A stretch of 33,829 bases of DNA, from positions 1 to 33,829 of the forward strand of contig JAZNNQ010000012.1 in assembly GCA_045580305.1 (NCBI GenBank), read 5' to 3'. Every line of letters starts with the position of its first letter. Position 1 is the first letter of the stretch. The position numbers and the translations under genes were made by a program. The stretch comes from RGIG7332 sp045580305. GTDB lineage: Bacteria > Bacillota > Clostridia > Oscillospirales > JAAYXM01. The notes beneath the pieces are model-generated. The model was not told where the DNA came from. It worked only from the letters and a program-made list of their open reading frames with translations, and did not search any database. This document shows, one piece after another, positions 23,494 through 31,386 of the stretch.

Positions 23494-23880
23494 ATGACAT
23501 TGAATGATTTAGTAGGGAAGATTAAAGAGAGTGCTGTCACCGCGGGCGAATTTGCAGCGCGTACCGCTACCTGTGCCGGCAAAAAGGCGGGCGAGATGTA
23601 CAACACTTCAAAGCACCAGATAAACATTTTTGACCTGAAAAACGACATCAGCGATCTGTACAAGGAGATCGGTGAGCTTGTTTATGATACCCACAGAACC
23701 GGTGAAGACACCAAGGAAGAAATTGAGAAAAGATTTGCCTTAATCGATGAAAAGCAAAAGAAAATAGAAGAACTTCGCGACATTATCGATGATATCAAGG
23801 ATGAGAAAACCTGTGCTTCATGTGGCGTAAAAAATGAAAAAGACGCTGAATTTTGCAAGAAATGCGGCACTAAGCTGTAA
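23494..23880 (+). CDS. Coiled-coil protein with C-terminal zinc ribbon
   Basis: 128 residues from ATG 23494, with AAGGGG (23480-23485) at proper spacing; the GTG at 23485 overlaps that site. An amphipathic N-terminal region (VTAGEFAARTATCAGKKAGEMYNTS) is followed by a long charged coiled coil (about 45-105). It ends in a zinc ribbon with CxxC...CxxC (CASCGVKN, FCKKCGTKL). Small proteins of this plan are common in Clostridia; function unknown. It lies 19 bases after hemZ and 14 before the deaminase, probably cotranscribed. Confidence 0.82.
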   Translation: MTLNDLVGKIKESAVTAGEFAARTATCAGKKAGEMYNTSKHQINIFDLKNDISDLYKEIGELVYDTHRTGEDTKEEIEKRFALIDEKQKKIEELRDIIDDIKDEKTCASCGVKNEKDAEFCKKCGTKL

Positions 23881-23894
23881 AGACGGGTGTAATA

Positions 23895-25184
23895 ATGAAA
23901 ACACTTTTTGAGAATATTAAAATACTTACACCCGATGGCGTTATCAAAGGCTTCTTGGGTGTAAGTGACGGCAAGATCGCATATATCGGGACCGATGCAC
24001 CTGCGGGCTATGAGGACGCGCGTAGGATAAAGGGCGATCGTCGTGCGCTTATCCCGGGCCTTATCAACACCCATTCCCATGTGCCGATGACTTTGATGCG
24101 CGGTTATGCGGACGATTACGACCTTAACACATGGCTTAATGAGCATATTTTCCCTGCTGAGGACAAGCTGGACGGGCGGTGTGTAACCGCGGGCACGACC
24201 ATCGGTATTGCCGAAATGCTTGCCGGCGGCACAACATCCTTTTCCGACTCCTACTTTTTCTGTGAGGATATAGTTTCGGTTGCGGAAAAATCGGGTATCA
24301 AGGCGAATATCGCGCGATCTGTCACTAATTTCGGCCAGGAAATAAAGCTCAACGAATTTAAAAGCACAGTTGAGGCGGTGGAGCTTTATAACAAGTGGCA
24401 CAATTATGATAACGGACGAATTAAAATCGACGCGGCTATCCACGCGGAATACACCACAAGCGAGAGCTTATGGCGAGAGCTTGGCGGCTTTGCGGCGGAT
24501 AATAATATGATAATGCAGCTCCACATTTCCGAGAGTAAGTCCGAGCACGAGGAGTGCATTAAAAAATACGGCAAGACACCCATTGAGCTTTTTGACCACT
24601 TTGGTGTACTTAAGGCGAAGACCGTTGCGGCACACTGTGTCTGGGTAAGTGAAAATGATATGGCGATTATGAAGGCACAAGGTGTCAGCGTGGCGCACAA
24701 TCCGGTGAGCAACTTAAAACTTGCCTCGGGCATTGCGCCGATTACAAAAATGCTTGAGCGCGGTATCAATGTATCCCTTGGTACCGACGGTGTCGCCAGC
24801 AACAACAGCTACGATATGTTTGAGGAATTAAAGCTTTCTGCAACACTTCACAAGGGTGTAAATTACGACCCCACCGCAATATCGGCAAGTACCGCCTTTA
24901 AACTTGCCACCGAAAATGGTGCCATCGCTCAGGGCAGAGAGAATGAGTGCGGCAAGCTTGAAGTTGGTATGGATGCGGATATCGTTATGCTTAATCTGGA
25001 CAAGCCCCATCTTATGCCCTGTCATAACTTACTCTCAAACATCGTGTATTCCTGCTGCGGCGGGGATGTTTGCATGACGATGGTAAGGGGCGAGATACTC
25101 TACGAAAATGGCGAGTTTAAGACTCTTGATATAGAGCGTGCACTGTTTGAAATGGAAAGTTACGCTATTCCGCATATGTTTTAG
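23895..25184 (+). CDS. mtaD: Amidohydrolase, MtaD/SAH deaminase type
   Basis: 429 residues. Metal HxH at about 60-62 in PGLINTHSHVPMTLMRG; DLNTWLNEHIFPAE, ETSESK-region His (QLHISESKSEHEE), AHCVWVSE and LGTDGVASNN follow the 5'-methylthioadenosine/S-adenosylhomocysteine deaminase pattern. It is predicted to deaminate MTA or SAH to the inosyl form in the methionine/SAM cycle. Related enzymes act on other purine or pyrimidine rings, so substrate is tentative. The ribosome site is weak (GGGTG). Confidence 0.85.
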   Translation: MKTLFENIKILTPDGVIKGFLGVSDGKIAYIGTDAPAGYEDARRIKGDRRALIPGLINTHSHVPMTLMRGYADDYDLNTWLNEHIFPAEDKLDGRCVTAGTTIGIAEMLAGGTTSFSDSYFFCEDIVSVAEKSGIKANIARSVTNFGQEIKLNEFKSTVEAVELYNKWHNYDNGRIKIDAAIHAEYTTSESLWRELGGFAADNNMIMQLHISESKSEHEECIKKYGKTPIELFDHFGVLKAKTVAAHCVWVSENDMAIMKAQGVSVAHNPVSNLKLASGIAPITKMLERGINVSLGTDGVASNNSYDMFEELKLSATLHKGVNYDPTAISASTAFKLATENGAIAQGRENECGKLEVGMDADIVMLNLDKPHLMPCHNLLSNIVYSCCGGDVCMTMVRGEILYENGEFKTLDIERALFEMESYAIPHMF

Positions 25185-25233
25185 TTATAAGGACACGCCC
25201 GCATCACATAAATTCACCTAAGGAGGGATTTGT

Positions 25234-26760
25234 GTGAAAAAAGGGATTGCCCAAGGAGCAATGGTGCTGAGTCTTGGCGGAATTATCGTCAAGGTGATCG
25301 GCGCACTTTTCAAGATCCCGCTGGGCGCACTTTTAGGCCCGGAGGGCAACGGTATTTTCTCCATCGCTTATAATATTTACGCGCTGCTTTTTGTAATTGC
25401 AACCGCGGGTATTCCCGTGGCTATGTCAAAAACCGTGGCGGAGGCCGGCGCAAAGGGGCAGGATGTACGCTGCCTATTGAAAAGGGCTCTTCCCGCTGTA
25501 TCTGCGGTAGGTTTTGCATTGAGCCTTGTGTTGTTTTTCGGCGCGGATTTTTTCGCGGGAGCGATAGGTGCCAACAGCGCCGGTGGCGCTATACGAGTAA
25601 TTGCGCCCGCAATATTTTTTGTAAGCATTTCCGCGCTTTTTCGCGGCTACTTTCAAGGTCTTGGCGATATGCTGCCCACCGCGGTGTCTGAGATTATTGA
25701 GGCGGTATCAAAGCTCGTTTTCGGGCTTATTTGTGTGCTTCTGCTTTTAAAAAGCGGGAGAGAAGCGCCGCGACTTGCAGCCGGTGCGGTGGTGGGTATT
25801 ACTTTGGGCGCGGCATTTTCTGCCGCGTACCTCCTGCTTAAAAGAAAAGGGGAAACACCCGGGACCGCGCCCGAGGATAAGATTGTTGCCCGACTTTTTA
25901 AAACCGCACTGCCGATAACTCTTGGTGCTACAGTGGTGTCACTGAGCAATGTTATCGATAGCGGTCTTATTGTAAATCTGCTGACAAAAAGCGGTGTTGG
26001 TGCTGAAAAGGCTATATGGCTTTTTGGTGCATATAACTATTCCGCAACCGTGTTCAATCTGCCATCGGTGTTGGTTACCACTCTTGGGATAAGCCTTATC
26101 CCCGCACTTACACGCGCTAAAGTGGTTGGTGAGTATAGCAGACTGTCAAAAACCGTATGTGTGGCGTTGAAGCTTGCCGTTGCGGTTTCTGCAGCCGCTG
26201 CGGGCGGACTTTTTGTATTGGGTACACCTGTGATAAACCTGCTCTATTCCGGTGCGGGTCGTGCGGCGGTGGAAATATCAGGCAAGATGCTTACTCTTTT
26301 ATCCCTTGCTATTCCCGCCCTTACAATGTCATCCCTTACCGGCTCTGTACTGCAGGCGATGGGTGATGTGAGAACGCCTATGTACTCGGTGGCGATAGGT
26401 GCTGTGGCAAAGGTGTTTTTTAACTTTTTGCTTATCGGGCGGCCGCAGATAGGCATATACGGCGCGTGCATTTCTACGCTGATTTGTTATACCGTCATTT
26501 GCGGCTTAAATATACTTGCACTTTGCAAAAAAAGGGAGATTTCGCTGCCGTTTGCGGGTATTTTATTTGCACCACTGCTAAGTGGCGTGATTACCGGTGC
26601 GGGTGCAAAATGGATTTTTGGAACTTTTGAACCGATTTTGGGCACAAATGCAACGCTCATACCCGCTATACTATGTGGCGTTTTGTTGTGGGTAGTGTGC
26701 ATAATGTTATTTAGGATAACTACAAAGTGCGACATAAAACTACTTTTTGTACAAAAATGA
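25234..26760 (+). CDS. spoVB: Stage V sporulation protein B, MurJ/Wzx-like flippase
   Basis: 508 residues, 14 probable helices, starting at GTG 25234 behind a perfect AAGGAGG (25220-25226). N-terminal GAMVLSLGGIIVKVIGALFKIPLGALLGPEGNGIF is the signature of the SpoVB group of the MVF (oligosaccharidyl-lipid flippase) family. It is needed for spore cortex synthesis, probably by moving lipid-linked precursors. Its place directly before mazG and the yabO-yabR genes matches yabM/spoVB in Bacillus. Confidence 0.93.
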   Translation: MKKGIAQGAMVLSLGGIIVKVIGALFKIPLGALLGPEGNGIFSIAYNIYALLFVIATAGIPVAMSKTVAEAGAKGQDVRCLLKRALPAVSAVGFALSLVLFFGADFFAGAIGANSAGGAIRVIAPAIFFVSISALFRGYFQGLGDMLPTAVSEIIEAVSKLVFGLICVLLLLKSGREAPRLAAGAVVGITLGAAFSAAYLLLKRKGETPGTAPEDKIVARLFKTALPITLGATVVSLSNVIDSGLIVNLLTKSGVGAEKAIWLFGAYNYSATVFNLPSVLVTTLGISLIPALTRAKVVGEYSRLSKTVCVALKLAVAVSAAAAGGLFVLGTPVINLLYSGAGRAAVEISGKMLTLLSLAIPALTMSSLTGSVLQAMGDVRTPMYSVAIGAVAKVFFNFLLIGRPQIGIYGACISTLICYTVICGLNILALCKKREISLPFAGILFAPLLSGVITGAGAKWIFGTFEPILGTNATLIPAILCGVLLWVVCIMLFRITTKCDIKLLFVQK

Positions 26761-26832
26761 ACAACTGTTTTTTAAAAAAATCACAAAAAAATTAAAAAAT
26801 TGTAAAAAAAGGCTTGTAAGGAGCGTAAATAT

Positions 26833-27624
26833 ATGATAAAATTTGCACATAAGGTAAAGTACTGTTTTGACGACCTTGTTGAGATTTATAAAATTCTCTG
26901 CTCGCCCGAGGGTTGCCCCTGGGATAGGGAGCAGACACACCACAGTGTGCGGATGAATTTTATCGAGGAGGTCTACGAAGCGGTAGAAGCTATTGACAAA
27001 GAGGACAAGGCACTTCTCCGTGAGGAGCTGGGCGATGTTCTTATGCAGGTGGTATTCCACGCGGAGATGGAGCGAGGATGCGGCACCTTCGATATTAATG
27101 ATGTTTGCGATGAGGTTTGTAAGAAACTTATCTACCGTCATCCGCATATCTTCGGTGATGTTGAGGTTTCCGGCTCCGATGAGGTACTCTCCAACTGGGA
27201 AGATCTCAAGCGCCGTGAAAAGGGGCAGGACACATATGCCGACACGCTGTCGGCGGTGGCCAAAAGTTTGCCATCGCTTATGCGCGCAGAAAAGCTCCAG
27301 AAACGGGCTAAAAAGTGCGGCTTCGACTGGGACAGTGTTGAGGGCGCCTACGAAAAGGTAGCCGAGGAGCTGGATGAGGTCAAAGCGGCATCCCCCTCAG
27401 AGGTACTTGAGGAGATGGGCGATCTTCTTTTTGCGGTGGTCAATGTGTCCCGCTTTTTGAAGGTCAATCCCGAGGAGGCGCTGACCTTCGCCTGTGAAAA
27501 ATTTACAAGGCGCTTCGACCTTATGGAGCGGCTGGCGAATGCCGCCGGTCATAATCTCGCCGACCTGAATTTAGAAGAGATGGACAAATTCTGGGAGGCA
27601 GCTAAATCAGTAGAGAAGGCTTAA
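26833..27624 (+). CDS. mazG: Nucleoside triphosphate pyrophosphohydrolase MazG
   Basis: 263 residues, two tandem MazG domains. First: CPWDREQTHHSVRMNFIEE with EEVYE...EELGD metal motif (about 45-70). Second: EELDE...EEMGD (about 180-202). It hydrolyses NTPs to NMP and pyrophosphate, cleaning nucleotide pools. AAGGAG lies before ATG 26833. The 72-base gap from spoVB is A/T-rich. The fused N-terminal methylase domain found in Bacillus YabN is absent. Confidence 0.95.
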   Translation: MIKFAHKVKYCFDDLVEIYKILCSPEGCPWDREQTHHSVRMNFIEEVYEAVEAIDKEDKALLREELGDVLMQVVFHAEMERGCGTFDINDVCDEVCKKLIYRHPHIFGDVEVSGSDEVLSNWEDLKRREKGQDTYADTLSAVAKSLPSLMRAEKLQKRAKKCGFDWDSVEGAYEKVAEELDEVKAASPSEVLEEMGDLLFAVVNVSRFLKVNPEEALTFACEKFTRRFDLMERLANAAGHNLADLNLEEMDKFWEAAKSVEKA

Positions 27625-27681
27625 GGGTAGGCGTAGCACTTACCGTTCGGCTTTTGAAAAATTAATAGGAGGATGTTTAAC

Positions 27682-27957
27682 ATGAACAAGACAGAACTCA
27701 TCGCAAAAGTTGCAGAAACTGCAGGTTTTTCCAAGAAGGATGCTGAGAAGGCTATCAACGCTACCGTTGACGCTATCACCGCTGCTCTCATCGCTGGTGA
27801 CAAGGTTCAGCTCGTTGGCTTTGGTGCATTCGAGGTTAAGTGCCGTGCAGAGCGTATGGGTCGCAACCCGAAGACCAAGGAAGCTATCAAGATTCCTGCT
27901 TCCAAGAGCCCGGTATTCAAGGCTGGTAAGGGTTTAAAGGACGCTGTTTCTAAGTAA
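27682..27957 (+). CDS. hup: DNA-binding protein HU
   Basis: 91 residues. Start is ATG 27682, because the ATG at 27673 overlaps the ribosome site AGGAGG. MNKTELIAKVAETAGFSKKDAEK, GFGAFEV and the arm GRNPKTKEAIKIPASKSPVFK are textbook HU. It bends and compacts DNA. Its codons are biased toward a small set, as for an abundant protein. In many Clostridia hup stands between mazG and yabO, as here. It is followed by a strong terminator that separates it from rqcP. Confidence 0.97.
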   Translation: MNKTELIAKVAETAGFSKKDAEKAINATVDAITAALIAGDKVQLVGFGAFEVKCRAERMGRNPKTKEAIKIPASKSPVFKAGKGLKDAVSK

Positions 27958-27975
27958 GATTTACAGCATAAAAAG

Positions 27976-28013
27976 GGTGAAAGTGGGGGATACCCCCCGC
28001 TTTCGCCTATTTT
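27976..28013 (+). terminator. Terminator after hup
   Basis: GGTGAAAGTGGGGG (27976-27989), loop ATAC, CCCCCGCTTTCGCC (27994-28007), 14 bp with two G-U pairs, then TATTTTACTTTTA. The T tract is interrupted, so readthrough into rqcP is possible. Confidence 0.8.
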
Positions 28014-28029
28014 ACTTTTAGGAGTTATT

Positions 28030-28272
28030 ATGAGAATTGACAAATACTTGAAGGTATCCCGCCTTATAAAGCGCAGAACCGTGGCAAATGAGGCTTGCGA
28101 TAATGAAAGGGTCTCGGTCAACGGTAAGGTGGTGCGCGCCTCCTACGATGTGAAGGTGGGCGATGTTATTGAGATACGCTTCGGTACCCGTGAGCTGAAG
28201 GTTAAGGTGCTGGATGTGAAGGAGCACGCCTTAAAGGATGATGCTCATTCCATGTACGAGGAAATTCGGTAG
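28030..28272 (+). CDS. rqcP: S4-domain protein RqcP (YabO), ribosome quality control
   Basis: 80 residues. MRIDKYLKVSRLIKRRTVANEACD and VSVNGKVVRASYDVKVGD form the single S4 RNA-binding domain of the YabO/RqcP group. In Bacillus it stabilises the P-site tRNA on stalled 50S subunits and works with RqcH in alanine tailing. The ribosome site is TAGGAG upstream of ATG 28030. It is downstream of the hup terminator, with no strong promoter seen between them. Confidence 0.93.
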   Translation: MRIDKYLKVSRLIKRRTVANEACDNERVSVNGKVVRASYDVKVGDVIEIRFGTRELKVKVLDVKEHALKDDAHSMYEEIR

Positions 28273-28282
28273 CATTTATCGG

Positions 28283-28311
28283 TAATATTAAAGGGAAATC
28301 CCCAATATAAT
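28283..28311 (+). promoter_or_regulatory. Sigma-E-like sporulation promoter for yabP-yabQ
   Basis: TAATATT (28283-28289) fits the sigma-E -35 (KMATATT). After 14 bases, AATATAAT (28304-28311) matches 6 of 8 positions of the -10 (CATACAMT). It starts 11 bases after rqcP and lies 32 bases before yabP. Mother-cell expression of yabP is established in Bacillus. Confidence 0.65.
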
Positions 28312-28342
28312 TGTACAAAACGATTATAAGGGGGAAGGAAAT

Positions 28343-28618
28343 ATGGCGGATGAGAAAAGGGTCGATATGCCGCACAATATTATCATTGAGGGCAGAGGAC
28401 ATATGAGCGTTTCCGGTGTGCTGGATGTGGAGAGCTTTGACGAGGCGACCGTAAATTTATCCACCACACGGGGCATTTTATCCATTCGGGGCGAGGGGCT
28501 TCATATTGAAAAACTGTCCCTTGAAACCGGAGAACTGGGTGTTGAAGGCAATATTTCGGGCCTGAATTACTCAGATGAGGTTTCAACCGGCGGCTTCTTC
28601 TCGCGACTTTTCGGGTAA
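28343..28618 (+). CDS. yabP: Sporulation protein YabP
   Basis: 91 residues. HNIIIEGRGHMSVSGVLDVESFDE, TTRGILSIRGEGLHIEKLSLETGELGVEG and the terminal GGFFSRLFG are the YabP/YqfC family pattern. It is mother-cell expressed during sporulation; its molecular role is unknown. GGGGGAAGG precedes the ATG. A candidate sigma-E promoter lies directly upstream. Confidence 0.95.
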   Translation: MADEKRVDMPHNIIIEGRGHMSVSGVLDVESFDEATVNLSTTRGILSIRGEGLHIEKLSLETGELGVEGNISGLNYSDEVSTGGFFSRLFG

Positions 28619-28624
28619 GTGCCT

Positions 28625-29047
28625 ATGACTCTTGCGGTATCAGAGCAGGCATTGGAATTCGTATATTCCGCGCTATTGGGTGTAACACTCGGCGTGTTTT
28701 ATGATATTTTGGCAATAATAAGAAGCTATATTAAAGGTAATAAGCTGATAAATTTAGCTTTTGATGTACTTTTTTGGTGTATTGCCATTATTGCGCTTTT
28801 CGCCTTTGTGATGATTTTTACAAAGGGTGTTATGCGAATATACATTTTATTGGGAAATTTTTTCGGAATTTTTATATATAAAAATACGATTAGTCCGTTG
28901 TTTTTTTGCGGAATTCGTATTATAATATCATTAGTGGTGAAAGGATTGCATTTTTCAGTCCGACCGCTGTATGTTTTTAAAGAATGGATTTCAAAGAAGG
29001 GAAGTGAGAGGCGTGGCAAAAAGAAAAAAGAAAAGCAAGAAGAATAA
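28625..29047 (+). CDS. yabQ: Spore cortex biosynthesis protein YabQ
   Basis: 140 residues from ATG 28625 (an in-frame GTG at 28619 is also possible; neither has a strong ribosome site). Several membrane helices: residues about 8-30, 48-68, 72-92 and 95-112. The opening SEQALEFVYSALLGVTLGVFYDI is typical. It ends in a long Lys/Glu-rich cytoplasmic tail. In Bacillus YabQ is needed for cortex formation in the outer forespore membrane. It starts 6 bases after yabP and overlaps divIC. Confidence 0.92.
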   Translation: MTLAVSEQALEFVYSALLGVTLGVFYDILAIIRSYIKGNKLINLAFDVLFWCIAIIALFAFVMIFTKGVMRIYILLGNFFGIFIYKNTISPLFFCGIRIIISLVVKGLHFSVRPLYVFKEWISKKGSERRGKKKKEKQEE

Positions 29048-29315
29048 GAATCGTATGCTGCTTCCAAAGATACTCCTTGCCGCTTTTGTTGTTTACTCCG
29101 TCGTTACCATCATTTCACTTCAGATAAATATACACGCCCAGAAGGAACAGGTTTCTCTCCTTGAGGGTCAGGTTGAAGAAAAAACTATGGAAAAAGAACA
29201 ACTTACTCAGATCGTAGGCGATGATATCGATGAGGAATATATCATCTCCGAAGCACAGAAAAATGGCTATGCTGCGCCAAATGAGCGCGTTTTTAAAGAT
29301 GTAGCAGGACAGTAA
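29013..29315 (+). CDS. divIC: Septum formation initiator DivIC/FtsL-like
   Basis: About 100 residues from GTG 29013, inside the end of yabQ (35-base overlap). An in-frame ATG at 28971 would lengthen it with no ribosome site. The extremely basic N-terminus (KRKKKSKKNKNR) is followed by one membrane helix (LLPKILLAAFVVYSVVTII), then a heptad-rich coiled coil and the IISEAQKNGYAAPNERVF end. This is the DivIC plan: a bitopic divisome protein that pairs with FtsL and DivIB. The position between yabQ and yabR agrees. Confidence 0.92.
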   Translation: MAKRKKKSKKNKNRMLLPKILLAAFVVYSVVTIISLQINIHAQKEQVSLLEGQVEEKTMEKEQLTQIVGDDIDEEYIISEAQKNGYAAPNERVFKDVAGQ

Positions 29316-29341
29316 ATTTCAAGGAGGAAAAAAGGTAGGGT

Positions 29342-29758
29342 ATGGAGCTCACAGTGGGGTCAATTTTTGACGGAAAAGTCACGGGAATTACAAAATTTGG
29401 TGCTTTTGTGTCATTGCCGGAGAACAGAACCGGTATGGTACATATTTCAGAGGTGTCACACACCTATGTTTCTGACATAACCGAGCACTTATCAGAGGGG
29501 CAGGAGGTCAAGGTCAAGATCATCGGTATCGATGACAACGGCAGAATTAACTTATCAATTAAGCAGGCTTCCCCGCCACCGCAGCGCAATAACACATTCA
29601 GAAGGGAAAACACCCGTAAGGCTTCCCCGCCAAAGGAGGAAACACCGCTTACCTTTGAGGATCGCCTGCGCCAGTTTATGCAGGACAGCGAAAGTCGTAT
29701 GTCCGATTTAAAGCAGAACACTGAAAAGCGTCGCGGTAGTCGTCGCGGTAGAAAATAG
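29342..29758 (+). CDS. yabR: S1 RNA-binding domain protein YabR
   Basis: 138 residues. An N-terminal S1 domain (residues 1-75: VGSIFDGKVTGITKFGAFVSL, GMVHISEVSH, GRINLSIKQA) is followed by a low-complexity basic tail rich in Pro, Arg and Lys. It probably binds RNA or ribosomes; the exact role is unknown. AAGGAGG lies upstream of the ATG. It closes the yab block and is followed by a terminator. spoIIE, next in Bacillus, does not follow. Confidence 0.92.
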   Translation: MELTVGSIFDGKVTGITKFGAFVSLPENRTGMVHISEVSHTYVSDITEHLSEGQEVKVKIIGIDDNGRINLSIKQASPPPQRNNTFRRENTRKASPPKEETPLTFEDRLRQFMQDSESRMSDLKQNTEKRRGSRRGRK

Positions 29759-29766
29759 AATTAAAA

Positions 29767-29794
29767 TGCGCCGAGGGTCTTCGGCGCAATTTTT
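29767..29794 (+). terminator. Terminator after yabR
   Basis: TGCGCCGA / TCGGCGCA, 8 bp, followed by ATTTTT, 9 bases after the yabR stop. Confidence 0.9.
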
Positions 29795-29849
29795 ACATAA
29801 ATAAAAAGGGACAAGATCGCAGGGGCGATGCCTTCATCAACCGGAAATA

Positions 29850-29970
29850 AAGCCTCCCTTGTGTAAAGGGAGGGGACCACCATCAGGTGGTGGAGGGATT
29901 GTAGTGAGGAGTATCTCTCCCTCAGTCAAACCTTCGGTTTGCCAGCTCCCTCAATCAGAGGGAGCCTCAA
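29850..29970. repeat. MITE-like palindromic repeat
   Basis: About 120 bases of nested hairpins. The ends are imperfect inverted repeats (AGCCTCCCT... and ...AGGGAGCCT). Internal hairpins: CCTCCCTT/AAGGGAGG (29853-29873), CCACC/GGTGG (29878-29893), CAAACC/GGTTTG (29927-29941) and GCTCCCTC/GAGGGAGC (29945-29965). The type is familiar from gut Clostridia, where such CTCCCTC-rich palindromes are dispersed between genes (recalled, not checked). It has no coding capacity. Confidence 0.65.
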
Positions 29971-30026
29971 CGGTTTTCGGAAACTGCCTAACCCTACATC
30001 ACATTACCTACGCCCGAAAAGCCGTT

Positions 30027-30065
30027 AAAAAAAGGGCGCCCGATTAAGTAACTTAATCGAGCGTC
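30027..30065 (-). terminator. Minus-strand terminator of a predicted small RNA
   Basis: On the minus strand, GACGCTCGATTAAG (30065-30052), loop TTA, CTTAATCGGGCGCC (30048-30035), then CTTTTTTT. The stem has one mismatch and one U-G pair. There is no minus-strand gene upstream other than the predicted transcript at 30166. Confidence 0.75.
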
Positions 30066-30166
30066 AAAAATAGGGTTGTGGGGATAAAGATATGAATGGT
30101 GCTACTGTGAAAGTTGCACGCGGATACATAGCGAAACCGCTGTGTATCAACCTGCTCCCTTCATCG
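30027..30166 (-). ncRNA. Predicted small RNA or tiny-peptide transcript
   Basis: A complete minus-strand unit of about 140 bases lies between the promoter at 30173-30201 and the terminator at 30027-30065. A hairpin (GATACA-c-AGCG with CGCT-a-TGTATC, 30120-30149) sits near the 5' end. A 28-codon frame from TTG 30150 to the stop at 30064 has GAAGGGAG only 4 bases upstream, so a short peptide cannot be excluded. The plus strand also carries a 30-codon frame (30092-30184). No known RNA family was recognised. Confidence 0.5.
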
Positions 30167-30172
30167 ATTTAT

Positions 30173-30201
30173 AGTATAGCATAATTTCCAGAAAATGTAA
30201 A
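30173..30201 (-). promoter_or_regulatory. Promoter of the predicted small RNA
   Basis: On the minus strand: TTTACA (30201-30196), 17-base spacer, TATACT (30178-30173). Start near 30166. Confidence 0.7.
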
Positions 30202-30247
30202 TTAAAATCGTTCATCAAATTGCGACATAATATGAGGTGAATTTGAA

Positions 30248-31384
30248 TTGAGCTTTGTTATTGAAAATGCCCACATTTACACAATGGCGGGTGAGATAAT
30301 TGAAAATGGCTTTGTTGCCTTTGACAATGGCAAGATTACCGCCGTGGGAGGTATGGAAAATGTACCCGAGGGCGAGCGTGTAGACGCTGAAGGTGGAATA
30401 CTTCTGCCCGGTCTTATTGATGCCCATTCCCACATCGGTTTATTCAACGAGGGTATGCGTTTTGAAGGTGAGGACGGTAATGAGGACACCGATCCCATAA
30501 CGCCCCATCTGCGCGCAATCGACGCGGTTTATCCCCAGGACTTAGCCTTCCGTGAGGCGAGAGAGGCGGGTATTACCACCGTGGTTACCGGCCCGGGCAG
30601 CGCAAACCCCATCGGCGGTGCATTTGCGGCTCTTAAGACCAAGGGCGTTTGTGTGGATGAAATGGCGATAAACCCGTGTGCGGCGATGAAGTTTGCCTTT
30701 GGTGAGAACCCCAAAATAAGTTATAATCAGAAGGAGCGCACACCGGTCACCCGTATGGCCACCGCCGCTCTTATAAGAGAGACTCTGTTCAAGGCGCAGG
30801 AATATGCTGACTCCCGCCTTGATGAAGAGGATTGCGACTTTGATATGAAGCTTGAGGCGCTCTTGCCACTTTTGGACGGTGAACTTTCCGCCCAGATGCA
30901 CGCCCACCGAGCAGACGATATTTTTACCGCCCTGCGCATAGCTCGTGAGTTTGATATTGATATTGCGCTGGTACACGCTACCGAGGGGCATATGATAGCG
31001 GAAAAACTTGCTGAGGCGAAAGTGCCGGTAATTTGCGGCCCGCTTCTCAATTCCCGCTCAAAGCCCGAACTTGCAAATCAGTCGGTTAAAAACGCTGCCC
31101 TTCTTGCAAAGGCAGGTGTTAAATGCGCCCTTTGTACCGACCACCCCGAGGTGCCGCAGAACTATCTGATGCTGTCCTGTGCTTTGGCGGCAGCAGAGGG
31201 TTTAAGCGAGGTTGAGGCGCTCTCTATGATAACAATAAACGCAGCGGAAATCGCGGGCATTGAAACAAGAGTCGGCTCTATTGAGGTCGGCAAGGACGCG
31301 GACTTTGTGCTGTATCGCGGACATCCCTTTGATATGAGATCAAAGGTCGAGGGCGTCTGGTGTGATGGAGAAAGGATAGTTTAG
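30248..31384 (+). CDS. Metal-dependent amidohydrolase, substrate unknown
   Basis: 378 residues, starting at TTG 30248 with GAGGTGA at 30234-30240. HxH metal site at about 60-62 (LPGLIDAHSHIGLF), later QMHAHRADD, LVHATEGH and CTDHPEVPQN; the order fits the imidazolonepropionase-like subgroup of amidohydrolases. It probably hydrolyses a cyclic amide or similar bond in the cytoplasm. The next gene, a fumarase alpha subunit, starts 3 bases after its stop, so they form an operon. No histidine-degradation gene is nearby. No good promoter was identified upstream. Confidence 0.88.
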   Translation: MSFVIENAHIYTMAGEIIENGFVAFDNGKITAVGGMENVPEGERVDAEGGILLPGLIDAHSHIGLFNEGMRFEGEDGNEDTDPITPHLRAIDAVYPQDLAFREAREAGITTVVTGPGSANPIGGAFAALKTKGVCVDEMAINPCAAMKFAFGENPKISYNQKERTPVTRMATAALIRETLFKAQEYADSRLDEEDCDFDMKLEALLPLLDGELSAQMHAHRADDIFTALRIAREFDIDIALVHATEGHMIAEKLAEAKVPVICGPLLNSRSKPELANQSVKNAALLAKAGVKCALCTDHPEVPQNYLMLSCALAAAEGLSEVEALSMITINAAEIAGIETRVGSIEVGKDADFVLYRGHPFDMRSKVEGVWCDGERIV

Positions 31385-31386
31385 AA

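Noticed and set aside
30140..30166. GAAGGGAGCAG resembling the SRP RNA domain IV 3' strand
   Set aside because: The matching 5' strand (GGTCAGG type) and long helix are missing, and the predicted RNA starts only a few bases upstream.
30092..30184. A 30-codon plus-strand frame with GGGG upstream
   Set aside because: It overlaps the minus-strand promoter and predicted RNA, has no promoter of its own, and is too short to support without comparison.
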